A DNA stretch of 64,000 nucleotides from Fagopyrum homotropicum. Lineage: Eukaryota > Streptophyta > Magnoliopsida > Caryophyllales > Polygonaceae. The translations under genes and the position numbers were made by a program. The stretch spans positions 145,882,494-145,946,493 of the forward strand of contig BSWB01000005.1 of assembly GCA_033239125.1 (NCBI GenBank), written 5' to 3'. The notes beneath the pieces are model-generated. The model was given only the letters and a program-made list of their open reading frames with translations. It ran no database searches and had not been told where the DNA came from. Of this stretch, positions 1 to 11,304 are shown piece by piece; position 1 is the first letter of the stretch; each line of letters begins with the position of its first letter.

Positions 1-1
1 G

Positions 2-835
2 GCTCAGCCACGTCACTACTGTAAGTCTTGTCGTCGTTACTGGACAGAAGGTGGGTCCCTCCGGAATATCCCTATCGGCGGCGCCACCTCTTGCCGGAAA
101 AACAAGAGGCCACGTGTCTCCTCTCCTGGAGAGACTAGTGATGATGGTGGTGGTGGTGGGGTATTTATGATCCCTCAGGCTCCGCCGCCGCCGGTTGATC
201 ATTTCCAGCTGGCTGGAAATCTCTACCCGCCAAATCTCTCTCCGTTCGGCGATCACCTCCTCTTCAGGGCCCCACCGCCACTACCTAGTGGGTCCCCTCT
301 TGATTTACTTGAAGGCTTGAATTTCAACTCTCCTCTAATCAATAACTCAGCCGTAGGCGGCGGCGGCGGCGGAGGAGGGTTGATTGAGTATTCTCTGATC
401 AACTACTCTCTTAACCACCAGCAGCAGCAGCACAGAATGGACTTGCTTTACGGCGGCGTTAGTGGCGGAGGAGAGATTGCTCAGATGAACACTATTCTGA
501 ACAATAAAGACAAGAATTACCAGAACGAAGAAGAGGATATCAAAAATGTCAGAGTTGTAGGTCCCACAGATGATGTCATGAATTTGTTTGGGAATAGCAG
601 CACTAAAACACAACCTAAGTATGAATATTCTCATTCACATGATCAAAGTGTTGCAGGTAACTATGAAGATCATGAAAGCCCAGCAGCTTCAGCTTCAAAC
701 CGTTGGCTCTTCACTGGAGCAAGCAGCAGCAACAGTGCTATTAATGGAAACAAGAACAATATCAACAACAACAATCATGAGAGGAGTGATGGAAATGCAA
801 CAAGCAGCAGCTTGAAAAGGTGGATGAGTTGGTGA
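2..835 (+). CDS. Dof zinc-finger transcription factor (5' end outside window)
   Basis: The reading frame is open from base 2 and encodes the second half of a Dof domain (QPRHYCKSCRRYWTEGGSLR, then the basic tail SCRKNKRPR). The last two zinc-binding cysteines of the C2C2 finger (HYCKSC) are present; the first two and the start codon lie upstream of the window. The domain is followed by a long low-complexity region with an acidic/Gly run, a Pro-rich stretch, a Gly8 run, Gln and Asn runs and a C-terminal SLKRWMSW. Such composition is typical outside the Dof domain. Dof proteins bind AAAG cores in plant promoters and act in the nucleus. The stop is at 833-835. Family certain; the member cannot be named because the C-terminal region is not diagnostic. 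Confidence 0.93.
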   Translation, partial: AQPRHYCKSCRRYWTEGGSLRNIPIGGATSCRKNKRPRVSSPGETSDDGGGGGVFMIPQAPPPPVDHFQLAGNLYPPNLSPFGDHLLFRAPPPLPSGSPLDLLEGLNFNSPLINNSAVGGGGGGGGLIEYSLINYSLNHQQQQHRMDLLYGGVSGGGEIAQMNTILNNKDKNYQNEEEDIKNVRVVGPTDDVMNLFGNSSTKTQPKYEYSHSHDQSVAGNYEDHESPAASASNRWLFTGASSSNSAINGNKNNINNNNHERSDGNATSSSLKRWMSW

Positions 836-1638
836 TCAATTGGCTTTATGCATGTTTTGTTATTTTGTTCATGGTATGCATAGAATTCAAAATTATATAC
901 ACATATTCTGTGTGTTTTGTACTCTCTGTTATGGGGAAACAAGAAGAGTTGAAAATGAATAAAAAAAATTGCAGGTTTCTTTCTTGTAGATATTGCAATA
1001 TTGCATGAATGGATGATGAAGCTATTGATCAAATACTCTTTGTCAGACATGTTTATATACGATGATACCCGTTTTCAGTAGCTTCGTCTCCCGATATTTG
1101 ATGATGTCTGTTGGTGGCGACTCGAGCATTTATCTAGAAAGAGGTGTGAATTTCATGTCCACAATTGTTCCCCAAACTTCGTACTCTGCTCGACTTTTTT
1201 TGCTTTCGGGTTGCTTTTGATGTATTTTTGTATATATCTATTCTCCTTTTGTTGTGTGACCCTTCATGAAGCTTAATCCGTCTGGTGATCTTTTTTGGTA
1301 TTTCAAACCACTAAATGACGTGTCGTCTAATGGTTCGAACCGTTTTCCTTTTTTTTATATAAAAAAAAAAAACTCTTGTCAGATGTTGTTCTTCTGCACA
1401 CGTACATAAAAGCTTGAATAATGACACCCATAATAATTTGGGCAAAATATTCACAATCAGAAAACACAAGTTCTTCAAACCTAGGTAGCTGATAAGATGT
1501 AAGAACATCACAATCTGACTTACACTATAGAAGATTAATGAAACCCACAACCATATGATGTGTATACAGAAGATTACAATACAAGACAACATTCAAGGAG
1601 TTGGCTTGTTCTTTTGTCTTTTAAAACCCACCTAATTA
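836..1638. other. Convergent intergenic region with 3' UTRs and a LINE-like tail
   Basis: This holds the Dof 3' UTR (AATAAA-like signals near 957) and the kinesin 3' UTR running in from the right. Between them, about 1275-1375 resembles 34138-34222: both contain TCCGTCT, GTGTCGTCTA and TCGAACCG followed by T/A homopolymers. This looks like the 3' tail of a retroposed element. No coding sequence is visible. Confidence 0.4.
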
Positions 1639-4600
1639 TCAGCACCACATCCTCTTCTTCACATCTCTATCCTTGTTACCTTGAATCTGATCTCGGCTGT
1701 TACGGCCATTAACAGATGATGGCCTTTGAGTGGTAGGAGCAGCAACCGGCTTAGTCACCACCTTTGTTACCCGCGAAAAGGGCTTTGGAGGGTCGGATTT
1801 TCGAATCCTCTTCTGCATTGCAGTATATATGGGCATGTTGTTCTCAGTTTCCGCGTTTCTGAAATCCTTGGATCCTCTCTTCCTTATCTCGTTTGTAACT
1901 TCTTTGCCCTTTGCCAATACTGAACCGTGATGATCACTCATTCGATTTGACGAGGTTGAGCTCTTTAGTATAGCAGGATCCACTTCACTCAGTATGCCGT
2001 TGTTCCTTGAAAGATGAACTCCAACAGCAACAGGAGTGGCTTCTGGATGTAGAGAAATTATGTTTTGAGCTTGTTCTTGTTCTCTCAGTTTCACCTCAAG
2101 ATCCTTTATCTGTCAATTGTGATCAAAACAGAGTGAAGGTTTAGTTAATATAACTATGTGAGGATGGTTGCTTTGTGTAATTGCCAATAATATGGATACC
2201 TTTTGATGAAGCTTGGTAGACTCTTCTTCAATCTGTTCCTTCTGCTGTAATTTTGCCTCGAGCTCATTAATCTGAAAAGATCAAGAAGAAGAAAAAAAGG
2301 CTTATGCAATTGAAATTGATTCGGCCCATTATCATCTAAAAACAAAATAAAAAAAATACCTTATTTTGTAGAGCTAATGAATGAGATTGGGATTCTTGAA
2401 TTTGCTCCTTTAGCTTCTTTTCAAGGTCCTTGACCTGGTTAAGTAACAAGCACAAGGATGAGTGATGACAAATTATAATCCTTCAAAAAGAGGATTCCTC
2501 CTTTCTTAATTCTTCATATGATCAATATTCATGATGTTACCTGTTCAATAGAAGCAGAATCAGAAAGTTCATTTTCTATAAGCTTGTTCTCTAGCTCTTT
2601 GACCTGCATGGACACCACAGAAAAAATATAAACGGCTAAGTTTTAGATGCAAATTGTAAGTTATATAACGGAAGTGGTAATTAAAGAAAAAAAAAAGCAA
2701 CCTTGAGCTGCAGGTTATTGCAAACTTCTTCCTTTCCCTTTAATCTCTCTTGAAGATTCAAAATTTGCTTCTCTGTCTGACTATGTGAAGCTCCTTTTGC
2801 TCCTAGTTCATCCTCAAGTTCTCTAATTTTTTCCTGCTGCGTTTTGTATGTTTGATCTCTTCCTTTAGCCTTGTTTTCCAAGTTCTGTAAACTCTCTTCC
2901 AGTTTTCTTATGGATTCATCCTTGGCTCTAGCCTCCATTCTTGCTTTGTCAAGCTTCACATTTAGAAGAGTACGTTTAGATGGCCATTTAAGTAATACTA
3001 GAACATGATATAAAGGAAAAAATACAATACTACAAAAAAAAGGCAGCTATAACTTTACCAGCATCTTGGTCTTTTGAAGTTCACCCGTGTCAACTTGTCT
3101 TTTAGCTGGGCCTAAGTCAATCCCACGCACCCTACTAGCAAAGTTGAGCGAGCTGACAGTCTCACCCAAGTCTTTGTCTGCGGGACTAATTTGGACGAAC
3201 ATCAAAGCTTTGGAGTCGCCCCCTGTACAAATGAAGAAAAGTATTACAACCATTCGGTCATATACAGATCATATTGTACGAATTATCCTTGAAAGGTTAA
3301 GAAAATAGTTTATCAATGAACTTGTTTACCGAGTGAATCTTGCAATAAATGTGTTAGCTTGGAATTCCTGCAGAAAGAACATAAAAAAACATGAATAATT
3401 AAGTCATGTGCAGTGTAATAAGTCATATAACATGTAGTCACCTGTAGGGAATATGATTGCTCTTATTTGCTAAAGCAGAGATGACATCTCCTAAAGCTGA
3501 AAGTGATTTGTTGATACTCTGAGCTTCCTTGAGGCGTTCTCCCTGCACGTCAGTCTTTGCAAGTCTCTCACTCCCCGCCAAGTCCACGAGCCAGAGCTTG
3601 CTCTTGGTTGACTCGCCATTTATTAAGCTCTTAGCTCTTACTGATACACAGAGCATGCTGTAAACCACAGTACATAATGTTTAATATCATTTCATTAAAG
3701 GGAAGAAGGTATCAGTTTGGTCACATGGTTAAGTTCAAAAATACGAGTTATTACCAGTGAGACCGGCTGCTGTGCTCGTTCACATTGTTAGATCCAACTG
3801 CCCGAGCATTACTTCCAGCCCGCAATATTTCCCAGGCTTGTTTTATGTTTTCCACTTTTGCTTCAACAAGACCGGGAACATGATGAGACCCTTCTGGTGA
3901 TTGTTTTATCTCCAACCTAATTATACAAAGAGACAGACTCAATACGAGATGCTAACTCAAAGCCAGACCCTACTATAAGACCTCTATACCTTTTAGTAGG
4001 AGGAGAATTGCACAACAGGTCCCGGATCTGCTCGTTATATATTTCTAGTACACTAACATATATGTCATAAGCGGAGGTGTCACTCCGATCCTCAACAACT
4101 TTAAACAATTGATCAAGAGTCCTGTAATTGACTCCTCTATTCTGCTCTGGTCCCTCCATTGTGAAAGTTTTTCCTGTCCCTGTCTGTCCATATGCAAAAA
4201 TACAAACATTGTATCCATCCAAGACCGAGGTCACCATCGGAGAAGCATCAGCAAACACATCAACTGTACAACACAGAAAATCCTCGAATCTCAGAATCCG
4301 AATAGCATCTAATACAAACAGGATACAACTGAAACTCCTAATTGGTTAATTTATACCTTGGTTGTCTTTTGGCGTGTAAACTCGATCAAACTTGAATGTC
4401 TTTTTGCCTGAACCACCAGTTAAAGTTGTGATATCCCCATCTTTGGCTCCTTCAAAATCCACAGTTGTCGAGCAACCTGCTGCCTGCTCCTGCTTAGACA
4501 AAGGTCGACATCGACAAAAGACCCTAATATTTCCTGAGTTTAATAATAGATATGGTCAGATTCTAGTGTCAGTTGTCAAAATTCTGAAACATACATTTAA

Positions 4601-7035
4601 AAAGTAGAGCTAATGCTGGAAAACATATACTAGAACCATACCTTTCACCTCTTGCACTTCGTTAAAGTACTTCTTTCTCATCCTTTGCTCTTCAAGATAT
4701 TTCAATTTGAGATCCGTGCACTCGGAAACTACAAGAGAAGACAATTATTTAGATATCTATTCGTTATTTCCATGGGTTAAGTGAAGGATCTGAGATAATC
4801 ACACTTACCAAGGGCCTGAACTGCAAATATCATTTGGTTTAACTCCGGAATTGAATCTGCACATTCATGTGCTTCATGAGAGAGCTGGATGTGTTCGTGT
4901 TTCATTGTCTGCAAGAGTTTTTTGTTAGAAAAATACTTTGTTGATACTGCCAACAAAATGTCAAATGAGACTAACTTTAGTATTCATTAAAACTGATCAA
5001 GTGCTTGTGGAACAAGAAAATGATGATTTCAACCTTTATTTTCTTTTCCAGATCAGAGATTGCGGTGATCCAAAATCTCTTGTCATTTTCATATTTGGTG
5101 GATATCACCTTCAAGTCATCAGCTTGCTTCTGCAATTTTTGGTCTGTAAAGTGACGGGGGTTAGAAATTTTTGTCTGTAATTGATATAGAATAATATACT
5201 AATTTCATACAAAGATGTCAGTTAGAGTTGTTATGAAATAAAATGTGGGTCCTAAGTTCTATGTTGATCTTCTCGTGTTTAGCACCAAATTTTAACCAAT
5301 CATCTCATCAGTGGTGGTTTAGTGTAATAGCTACTAACTTCTTGATTAGCAGCTATTAAACCTCTTGTTCACCACAAAATGTTTCTGATTGATTACTAAA
5401 TTACTTCATTATGACACGCCTAAAAGCAGCTTTTCGTATTTCATATGAAATATTCAAGATTCCAAGAAAAGTATGTAGCACAAGATAAAATAGATATAGA
5501 ACCTCAATTAAATCCTCCTTAGATATGAATATAAGATCCAAGTGCAAGTATTTGGCCCAATTGAAACGATTTCTAAACAAGTTAGATCATGGCTGTAGCA
5601 CTTACCTAGAGAAAAAGAATCGATGGACGTTTTGTCAAGCTCTGATCTAATATTCTCCAGCTGCTGGTTAGCTGCAGCTAATGACATCCAAGCTTCTGAA
5701 CATTCCTCTTTCTTGCGCTGGACCTGAATGGTAAGGTCTTCTATTTTCTTTTCATACTTTGATGTGGCCTTCTGATGTACATCTCTTGCCTATGTACAAA
5801 GAAGAGCATAATAACAAGATTAGATTATGAACAATTAATCCTTTTATTATGAATGAAATTCCCTCCAACGTTGACTTACCAAGGCTAGTGGAACTTCAAT
5901 CTCAGCAGTACAGCTATGGCATCTAAGGAATTCGTGTTTCGGCTGAGACTCTGTCACAAAGTATAAATCGTGAGAAAATGGAATTCGAGAGCTAGAAGCA
6001 CTTCTTCAAAATGCTATATCAGACTTACCCAACAAATCTGGTGCTCTCCTAATGCAAATCCCACTAACCATTGGGCTACCAAGAACCTCTTCAAACCTTA
6101 CGGCTATCATGCCATCCTCATTGACTGAAACTCTAGAATCAACTAACTGCACTGGTTTGTTTGCTCCAACAAGGGCAAATATATCAAACTCAGAAAGCAC
6201 CTGCCAATTTTTAGGGTAAACATTACTATGTATAATGTTTGTAATTCCATCTTCTCAACTTCAACAAAATAAGAAATGAATCTTGAATTAGATATCCTTG
6301 CCTTCTCACCCTGGATGAAGACATTGAATAATCTCATCCCTCTAGGCCCATTTGTGTTTATAATCTCAGCAAAATGAAGGTCTGCGAAGTAGTTTCCCGG
6401 AGGAAGATTGTTGAATTGGTAGCAGAAGTTCCCAAATCTCGCTGTCTGATATACAAATGAGTAGTCACCAGCGTCATCTATGCTTTCATTAGTTCGCAAA
6501 ACATTGCCACCGCTATAATAAGCATCACCAACTAGTTTTATAGGCGAACCTACTTCTCTCACAGCTTCATCTCCAGCATTTACAAACACGATGACATCAT
6601 CTGATTCAAGACAAATTTAAAGTTATCTGCCAGAATTTGCGTCATCAAGATAGCTCTTCTTCTTATCTAGCTTACATTTGCATCTTACTATCCCTTTTTG
6701 CATCTCTAAAATGGGCAATTAAGCCTTCCAAAATCATTTCCCTAAAGCTTAAAATCTTTTTCAGTGAGAAACTTAAAACAAAACGAAATCTAACCTGAAC
6801 AGCAGTGTTCCGAGATCCCACCACGCACCAATCTTGAACCTGAATTGCAAACCATGGAATCACCCTGATAATCGTCATCTTCAACCATCGGAAAATCGTT
6901 CTCTTGAACGAAAGGCTTGTCTTCCAATACAAATTGTAGATTATTTCCGATGGAAGCCGTTTTGGGATCCAAAACCCTAGGTCCAGACAGACCTGACATT
7001 AGGGTTTCTGTGGCTTCAAATTGAAGATCTTCCAT
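1639..7035 (-). CDS. Kinesin-14 with N-terminal malectin domain (KIN-14Q/R type)
   Basis: Minus-strand microtubule motor of 1,075 residues in 19 phase-consistent exons: 7035-6795, 6600-6302, 6200-6029, 5950-5880, 5789-5606, 5143-5034, 4908-4809, 4728-4642, 4533-4357, 4263-3990, 3916-3755, 3657-3442, 3367-3330, 3222-3059, 2953-2702, 2603-2541, 2434-2360, 2271-2200, 2109-1639. Residues about 81-235 form a malectin-like fold (VFVNAGDEAV, then VLSEFDIFALVGANKPVQLV). A coiled coil covers about 260-420. The motor runs from about 422 to 745, with P-loop GQTGTGKT at 506-513, switch I NEHSSRSH and switch II LVDLAGSER. A second coiled coil spans about 766-920, then a basic tail ends KKRMWC. Malectin plus an internal motor matches Arabidopsis At1g72250/At2g22610. 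Motor direction is inferred from the family. The exon 2/3 intron uses a GC donor (see findings). The gene appears intact. Confidence 0.93.
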
Positions 7036-7260
7036 GAAGTTAATCGGAGAGATGAGAAGAGAGATTCAGATGGAGATGTTTAGAAGTGAGAAACAGAGTA
7101 AAAATGGATTTGCGATTGTGAATTTGGTGTGGATTGAGAGATGAGGTTCTTTGCTTGCTTGCTTCCTTTCCTTTTTGAGGAACGAGAGATTCAAATTTTC
7201 AATTTCGACCGTTTGAAGGGAACAAACACTGTAAGGAGTTGAACGTTATTATAAAATAAT
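7036..7260 (-). promoter_or_regulatory. Kinesin 5' leader/proximal promoter with MSA-like site
   Basis: Region upstream of the kinesin ATG. On the minus strand 7217-7207 reads TTCAAACGGTC, containing the AACGG core of mitosis-specific activator elements bound by MYB3R factors. Such elements are known in promoters of plant mitotic kinesins. Only one core is seen and it departs from the full consensus, so this is a suggestion. Confidence 0.35.
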
Positions 7261-7482
7261 ATCATAAATGCAATTATGTAAACGGATATGGCCATAAAGT
7301 TAACTCATGGTCCACTGGCCCATTACATGTTGCTTAATTGGGCCTATAACGTAGAATTCTATATTTTATGTGTGTTTGTTTCTTGAATACATTTATTTTA
7401 TATTATTTTAAAGGAATAATAGATTAAAATAATGTTGACGTATCCTTTCTAAGTTGGTCTTGTGGACTCGTTTGTGGCTACA

Positions 7483-8042
7483 ACGTTAAGTGCATTTTTT
7501 TAACCGTATTGATCATTGTTGTGTTCGAGTTTTTTTAAAAAAAAATGTAAGTCAAGAAACGTTGTTAATATGTATTCTTCAAGATTTGTCACATCTCGTA
7601 TGTTTAGTCTTTCTCATATTGTGTTCGTTATCATTTCATTTGCTAGTGTTCATTTCATTTTATGTGTGTTTCGTTTGTTGAATATATCTATTTTGAGGAA
7701 CGAGAGAAGTGCACAACAGGTCCCTGATCTGCTCGTTATATATTTCTAGTACACTAACATATATGTCATAAGCGGAGGTGTCACTCCGATCCTCAACAAC
7801 TTTAAACAATTGATCAAGAGTCCTATAATTGACTCCTCTATTCTGCTCTGATCCCTCCATTGTGAAAGTTTTTCCTGTCCCTATCTGTCCATATGCAAAA
7901 GTACAAACATTGTAGCCATCCAAGACCGAGGTCACCATCGGAGAAGCATCAGCAAACACATCGACTGTACAACAGAAAATCCTCGAATCTCAGAATCCGA
8001 ATAGCACTTAACGTTAAGTGCATTTTTTTAACAGTATTGGTC
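7483..8042. repeat. Direct-repeat pair flanking the kinesin exon copy
   Basis: About 30 bases (AACGTTAAGTGCATTTTTTT and onward) occur at 7483-7513 and again at 8011-8042 with few differences. A second partial match links 7364-7400 with 7659-7695 (TATGTGTGTTT..TTGAATA). The exon copy therefore sits inside a locally duplicated, rearranged tract. Confidence 0.7.
7711..8007 (-). pseudogene. Duplicated kinesin motor exon fragment
   Basis: Near-copy of 4010-4307, covering most of kinesin exon 10 (P-loop exon) and 44 bases of the adjoining intron. I count seven substitutions and a 2-base deletion, so about 97-98% identity. The reading frame is still open, but the copy lacks every other exon and ends within the exon at 7711. 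One substitution turns the P-loop GQTGTGKT into GQIGTGKT, replacing the conserved Thr. It begins directly after a 17-base match to the kinesin 5' leader (7691-7707 versus 7173-7189). It cannot make a motor and is best read as recent filler or duplication. Confidence 0.9.
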
Positions 8043-8512
8043 TTCCTTTTGTTTTTCTTTGTGCCATTTATGATCGATATATGTTTTTGTTGTATAACGG
8101 TTAGTGTATTGTTATGATCGATATATGTTTATCCCGGGTTCACTCTCCCTATTGGTTAACTTCATCTTAAAAGTTAAAACTATCAATTACAAACTTTATT
8201 ATCTTTGAAACTGGAAGTAAAACGAATGAGAAGAGTGTAACATGATTACATGAGATTGGGACATACAAAATTTGCTGACATTTTCTACCTAGAAAAACAT
8301 ACACACTTGTAACGTGTAATAGACTATCAGATAACACAAATCAGAAGCTTCATCTGTCCATGTTTCAGTCAATTTTGTCTCTAGAACTATTCTGTATAAT
8401 TTCACTAGTACCCCCAAAAGTATTTTAGCATTATAGATTGTGGTGATAATTTAAACAAACTAAAATATTTTTCAGGACTACAAAGTTTGTAAGTACTTAC
8501 TATCATCACGTA

Positions 8513-8850
8513 TCATCTTGTTGTCGCTATGTAGGCACGGAGGAGGCATTGTCCGGCAAAGGTTTGGTCTGATGTTCCCGATATGATCACCTTTCCGTCA
8601 TTACCGTCACTTGGATGTTGCAGTTCAATTTTAGCACCCGAAATCTGGTTATGCAAAAGGATTTTGAGATCAAGTCCTTTAAGAAAAATGGAGATTCACT
8701 AAAATAGTACACTAATGCCCTAAGTTGTTCTAATTTACCTCTATAATTCTAGCCAAACAGCTGCCACTCGCGTCAAAAACTGAGCTAAAGATGTTTTGAG
8801 GAACTGGAACCTCGAGTGTTGCATTTCTTACAGTTGTGGAACTATCTTCA
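8513..8850 (-). pseudogene. C-terminal KH-domain fragment (two exons)
   Basis: Two minus-strand exons, 8850-8739 and 8644-8513, join in phase to encode a KH domain. It runs TLEVPVPQNIFSSVF, SGSCLARIIEISGAKIEL, then VIISGTSDQTFAGQCLLRAY and a stop. The GxxG-like loop reads SGSC, degenerate for KH. This is the usual C-terminal KH domain of multi-KH plant RNA-binding proteins related to HEN4/At1g51580. No upstream exons are recognisable on this strand, so it is a truncated remnant. It lies head-to-head with the KH pseudogene that starts near 9120, whose own C-terminal KH domain is missing. Confidence 0.75.
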
Positions 8851-9119
8851 CTGCTTCATGCAACAAAAACAAAACAGATTAACCATTCAATAAGCCGTGA
8901 ACTTAAGGAATTATTAATGCAAAGCATCAGGGTTTTTTCTTTTGGATATAGCAAGTTCGGAGGATAACTAACAACAATCTTGGTTGGTGCGTCGAATATT
9001 GAGATCGAATCGCTTTACTTTATTAAAAAAACAAAAAAGTTCGGAGGAGGGAGTGAATGAAGATCATTAATATTTTTTTAATCACCTAACCGTATTTAAT
9101 TATTGGGTGTTTTATTATC

Positions 9120-10417
9120 TAACCGCGATCTGTGGTGTTCTTTAGAATTCCACTCCCTCCGGAACCCCGGCCTCTTTCTCCTTGCGCTGTCATTTCCCGC
9201 AGTCGTTGTTCTCCGGCATCCGGTGGCGTATTCCGGCGACATTCGGACTTCTGTAGAATTGCAAAGAAAAAGAAAACGGGACAGGGAATATCATTGGTAA
9301 GTGATAACAGTGTTGTACTTCTTTAAGTTCAATATTTCCTACTTTGAGCAGGAAAAGATGAACTATCAGAAGCCACACTATCGTTTCAATGGAGATTACA
9401 ACAATGGTCAGAACGCTTAGTCAAGAAGCCGCAGAAGATCCGCATAGGAGTAGAGCAGGGGAAGGTTGCTTTCCGTCTTCTTTGTCCAATGGCCTTAGTG
9501 AGTGGTGTGATTGGCCCCTATGGTACAATCTTGAAGAGTATTGAACTCGAAAGCATATCGAATATCATGATCGAAGATGTCCTCACCCCCGATTGTACCG
9601 AGCGGCTTGTGTACGTTGTCGGCCCTGAGAATGCTGGTAGGGTGATGAGTTTCAGAAACATGGGTGATGGAGAAACCAGAGACTCCTTCGAAGCTTCGTT
9701 CACGCAGGTGGCGCTGATTAGGGTTTATGAGAGGATCATCGAGCTTGAGCGCGGGACACTATTGGAAACCGAAGGAAAAGGTGTTATGTGTTGTTGTAGA
9801 TTGCTAGCAGTAAGAGCTCAGATCGGAGCACTGATGGGAAGAGAGGGGAAGAACATTGATATGATTAGGAATGGGAGTGGCGCATATATTAGTGTTTTGG
9901 GTGCTGATCAGGTACCACCATTCGCAGATCATGATGACGAGTTAATCTAGGTGAGCTCTCAAACTTTGAATTCTTGCATTTTCAAAAACAAATCTTTGAG
10001 GAATGTTAGAGATTAGTCAATCAATTTCCAATAGTTGAATCATCAGTAAATGCAACAACCTTTGAACCAAAAATAAGCAAATGATACTGTTAGCAAATGC
10101 TATAAGAGGTTATCTTCATCCGTCAACAGAATCTTTGAGATGATAGATGATAACTTGATATGTCATTGAGATGATAACTTGATATCAAATGAACTTTGTT
10201 TCTTCAGTTTTCTATATATTTCTTGCATGTTGTTATCTTGAGTTTCATTACTGTAATACAGATAACGGGCAATAGTATAGCAGTAAGGAAAGCACTGGTT
10301 GTAGTGTCAAGATGTCTTCAAGAGTTTCAATCAAAAGAGAAGGCATCAGCAGTCGTATTAGCTCCTAATCTGAGTTCCTCTTATGGGGCTTATCAGTCAT
10401 ATCCAAACAATGGATCT
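9120..10417 (+). pseudogene. KH-domain RNA-binding protein gene, 5' part (disabled)
   Basis: A probable 5' UTR exon ends at a GTAAGT donor at 9298. The next exon holds an ATG at 9358 (MNYQKPHYRF) in a frame that stops after 20 codons. A frame shift later, KH1 resumes (GKVAFRLLCPMALVSGVIGP), followed by KH2 (RLLAVRAQIGALMGREGKNI). The exon ends DDELI-TAG at 9950, immediately before a GTGAGC donor. Relatives have Gln (CAG) there, so TAG is a one-base nonsense change. The following exon, 10262-10417 (ITGNSIAVRKALVVVSRCLQ), is cut by the CACTA element at 10418. Relatives bind RNA and act in pre-mRNA processing. Together these lesions make a functional product unlikely. Confidence 0.85.
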
Positions 10418-10429
10418 CACTACAAAAAA

Positions 10430-10930
10430 AAATTCAATTAGCGACGGCTGTTTGCGACGGCAAAAAAGGCAATTGCCGTCGCCAATAATCAACGGCGACG
10501 GCTTGGCCACGGCAAAACCAGGCGTAGCCAGAACAGGCGACGCAAAATTTTTTGGCGACGGCAAGTGGTCGTCGCTAATATTTCCCGTCGCCTTTGGCGA
10601 TGGATATTATCCGTCGCCAAATAGTCGCGTCGGCTACAGCCGTCGCCGTTTTGTGTGTAGCAAACTTCGAAATATGGGGCGGAATTTAAATTATAGCCGT
10701 CGCAAAATTTTAATTTGGTGGGAAATTTTATATCTTTGGCAACGGCAACAACCGTCGCAAAATTTAAATTTGGTGGGAAATTTTATATCTTTGGCAACGG
10801 CAAAGAACCGTCGCCAAATTTAAATTTGGTGGGAAATTTTGTATTTTTGGCGACGGCATTGAGCCGTCGCAATTTGTAAAACTTTGTTTAAAATTTAAAT
10901 TTGTAGCAACGGTAACTTGCCGTGACAAAA
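10430..10930. repeat. Left subterminal repeats of the CACTA element
   Basis: Dense array of short motifs of the type GCGACGGC / GCCGTCGC in both orientations, several separated by TTTAAATTTGGTGGGAAATT. In the CACTA superfamily such arrays bind the element's TNPA-like protein. A matching but shorter array lies at about 15540-15740. Confidence 0.8.
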
Positions 10931-11182
10931 TAAATTTGGTGGAAAAATTCTACCACATCTTGTAAAACTATACCACGACCTGTATTATCTGAAAACATCT
11001 AAATGACTGCATTAAATTGCAACAACAATTTTTATAAACCAAAAAAGTGTATTTAACTTTCAAAACAATCAAAATAGCTCTATTCGAAATGTAAATAAGT
11101 TCACAATCTGAAAGTACAAAACCTAGATGTACTTCATCTTTAACAAAGTGGTAATGAGGTTCACAATCACACTTTCACGATC

Positions 11183-11304
11183 TAAACATCTTCTACTTGG
11201 ACAAATTCTTCATCAACTGCATCATTTTCGCTAATTGGTTCCTTTTCTAATGCTACATGATCTCCATCTCCAATAGACTCTTTTCGATGTGCACTAGTTG
11301 CAAC
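11183..11304 (-). pseudogene. Possible last-exon remnant inside the CACTA element
   Basis: A minus-strand acceptor (TTATAG before 11304) opens a short frame, VATSAHRKESIGDGDHVALE, followed by an acidic tail and a stop at 11183. It lies close to one terminus, where CACTA elements often carry the end of a transposase-related gene. I do not recognise a domain. It may be a relic of the element's own gene or of a captured exon. Confidence 0.25.

Noticed and set aside
3087..5180. Several plus-strand open frames of 60-80 codons across the kinesin gene
   Set aside because: They are complements of the kinesin exons and introns, which are supported by conserved motor and malectin sequence in a consistent phase.
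9489..9950. A 153-residue frame starting MALVSGVIGP as an intact KH protein
   Set aside because: Similarity continues upstream of this Met (GKVAFRLLC) and downstream past the TAG, so the frame is a fragment of a disabled gene.
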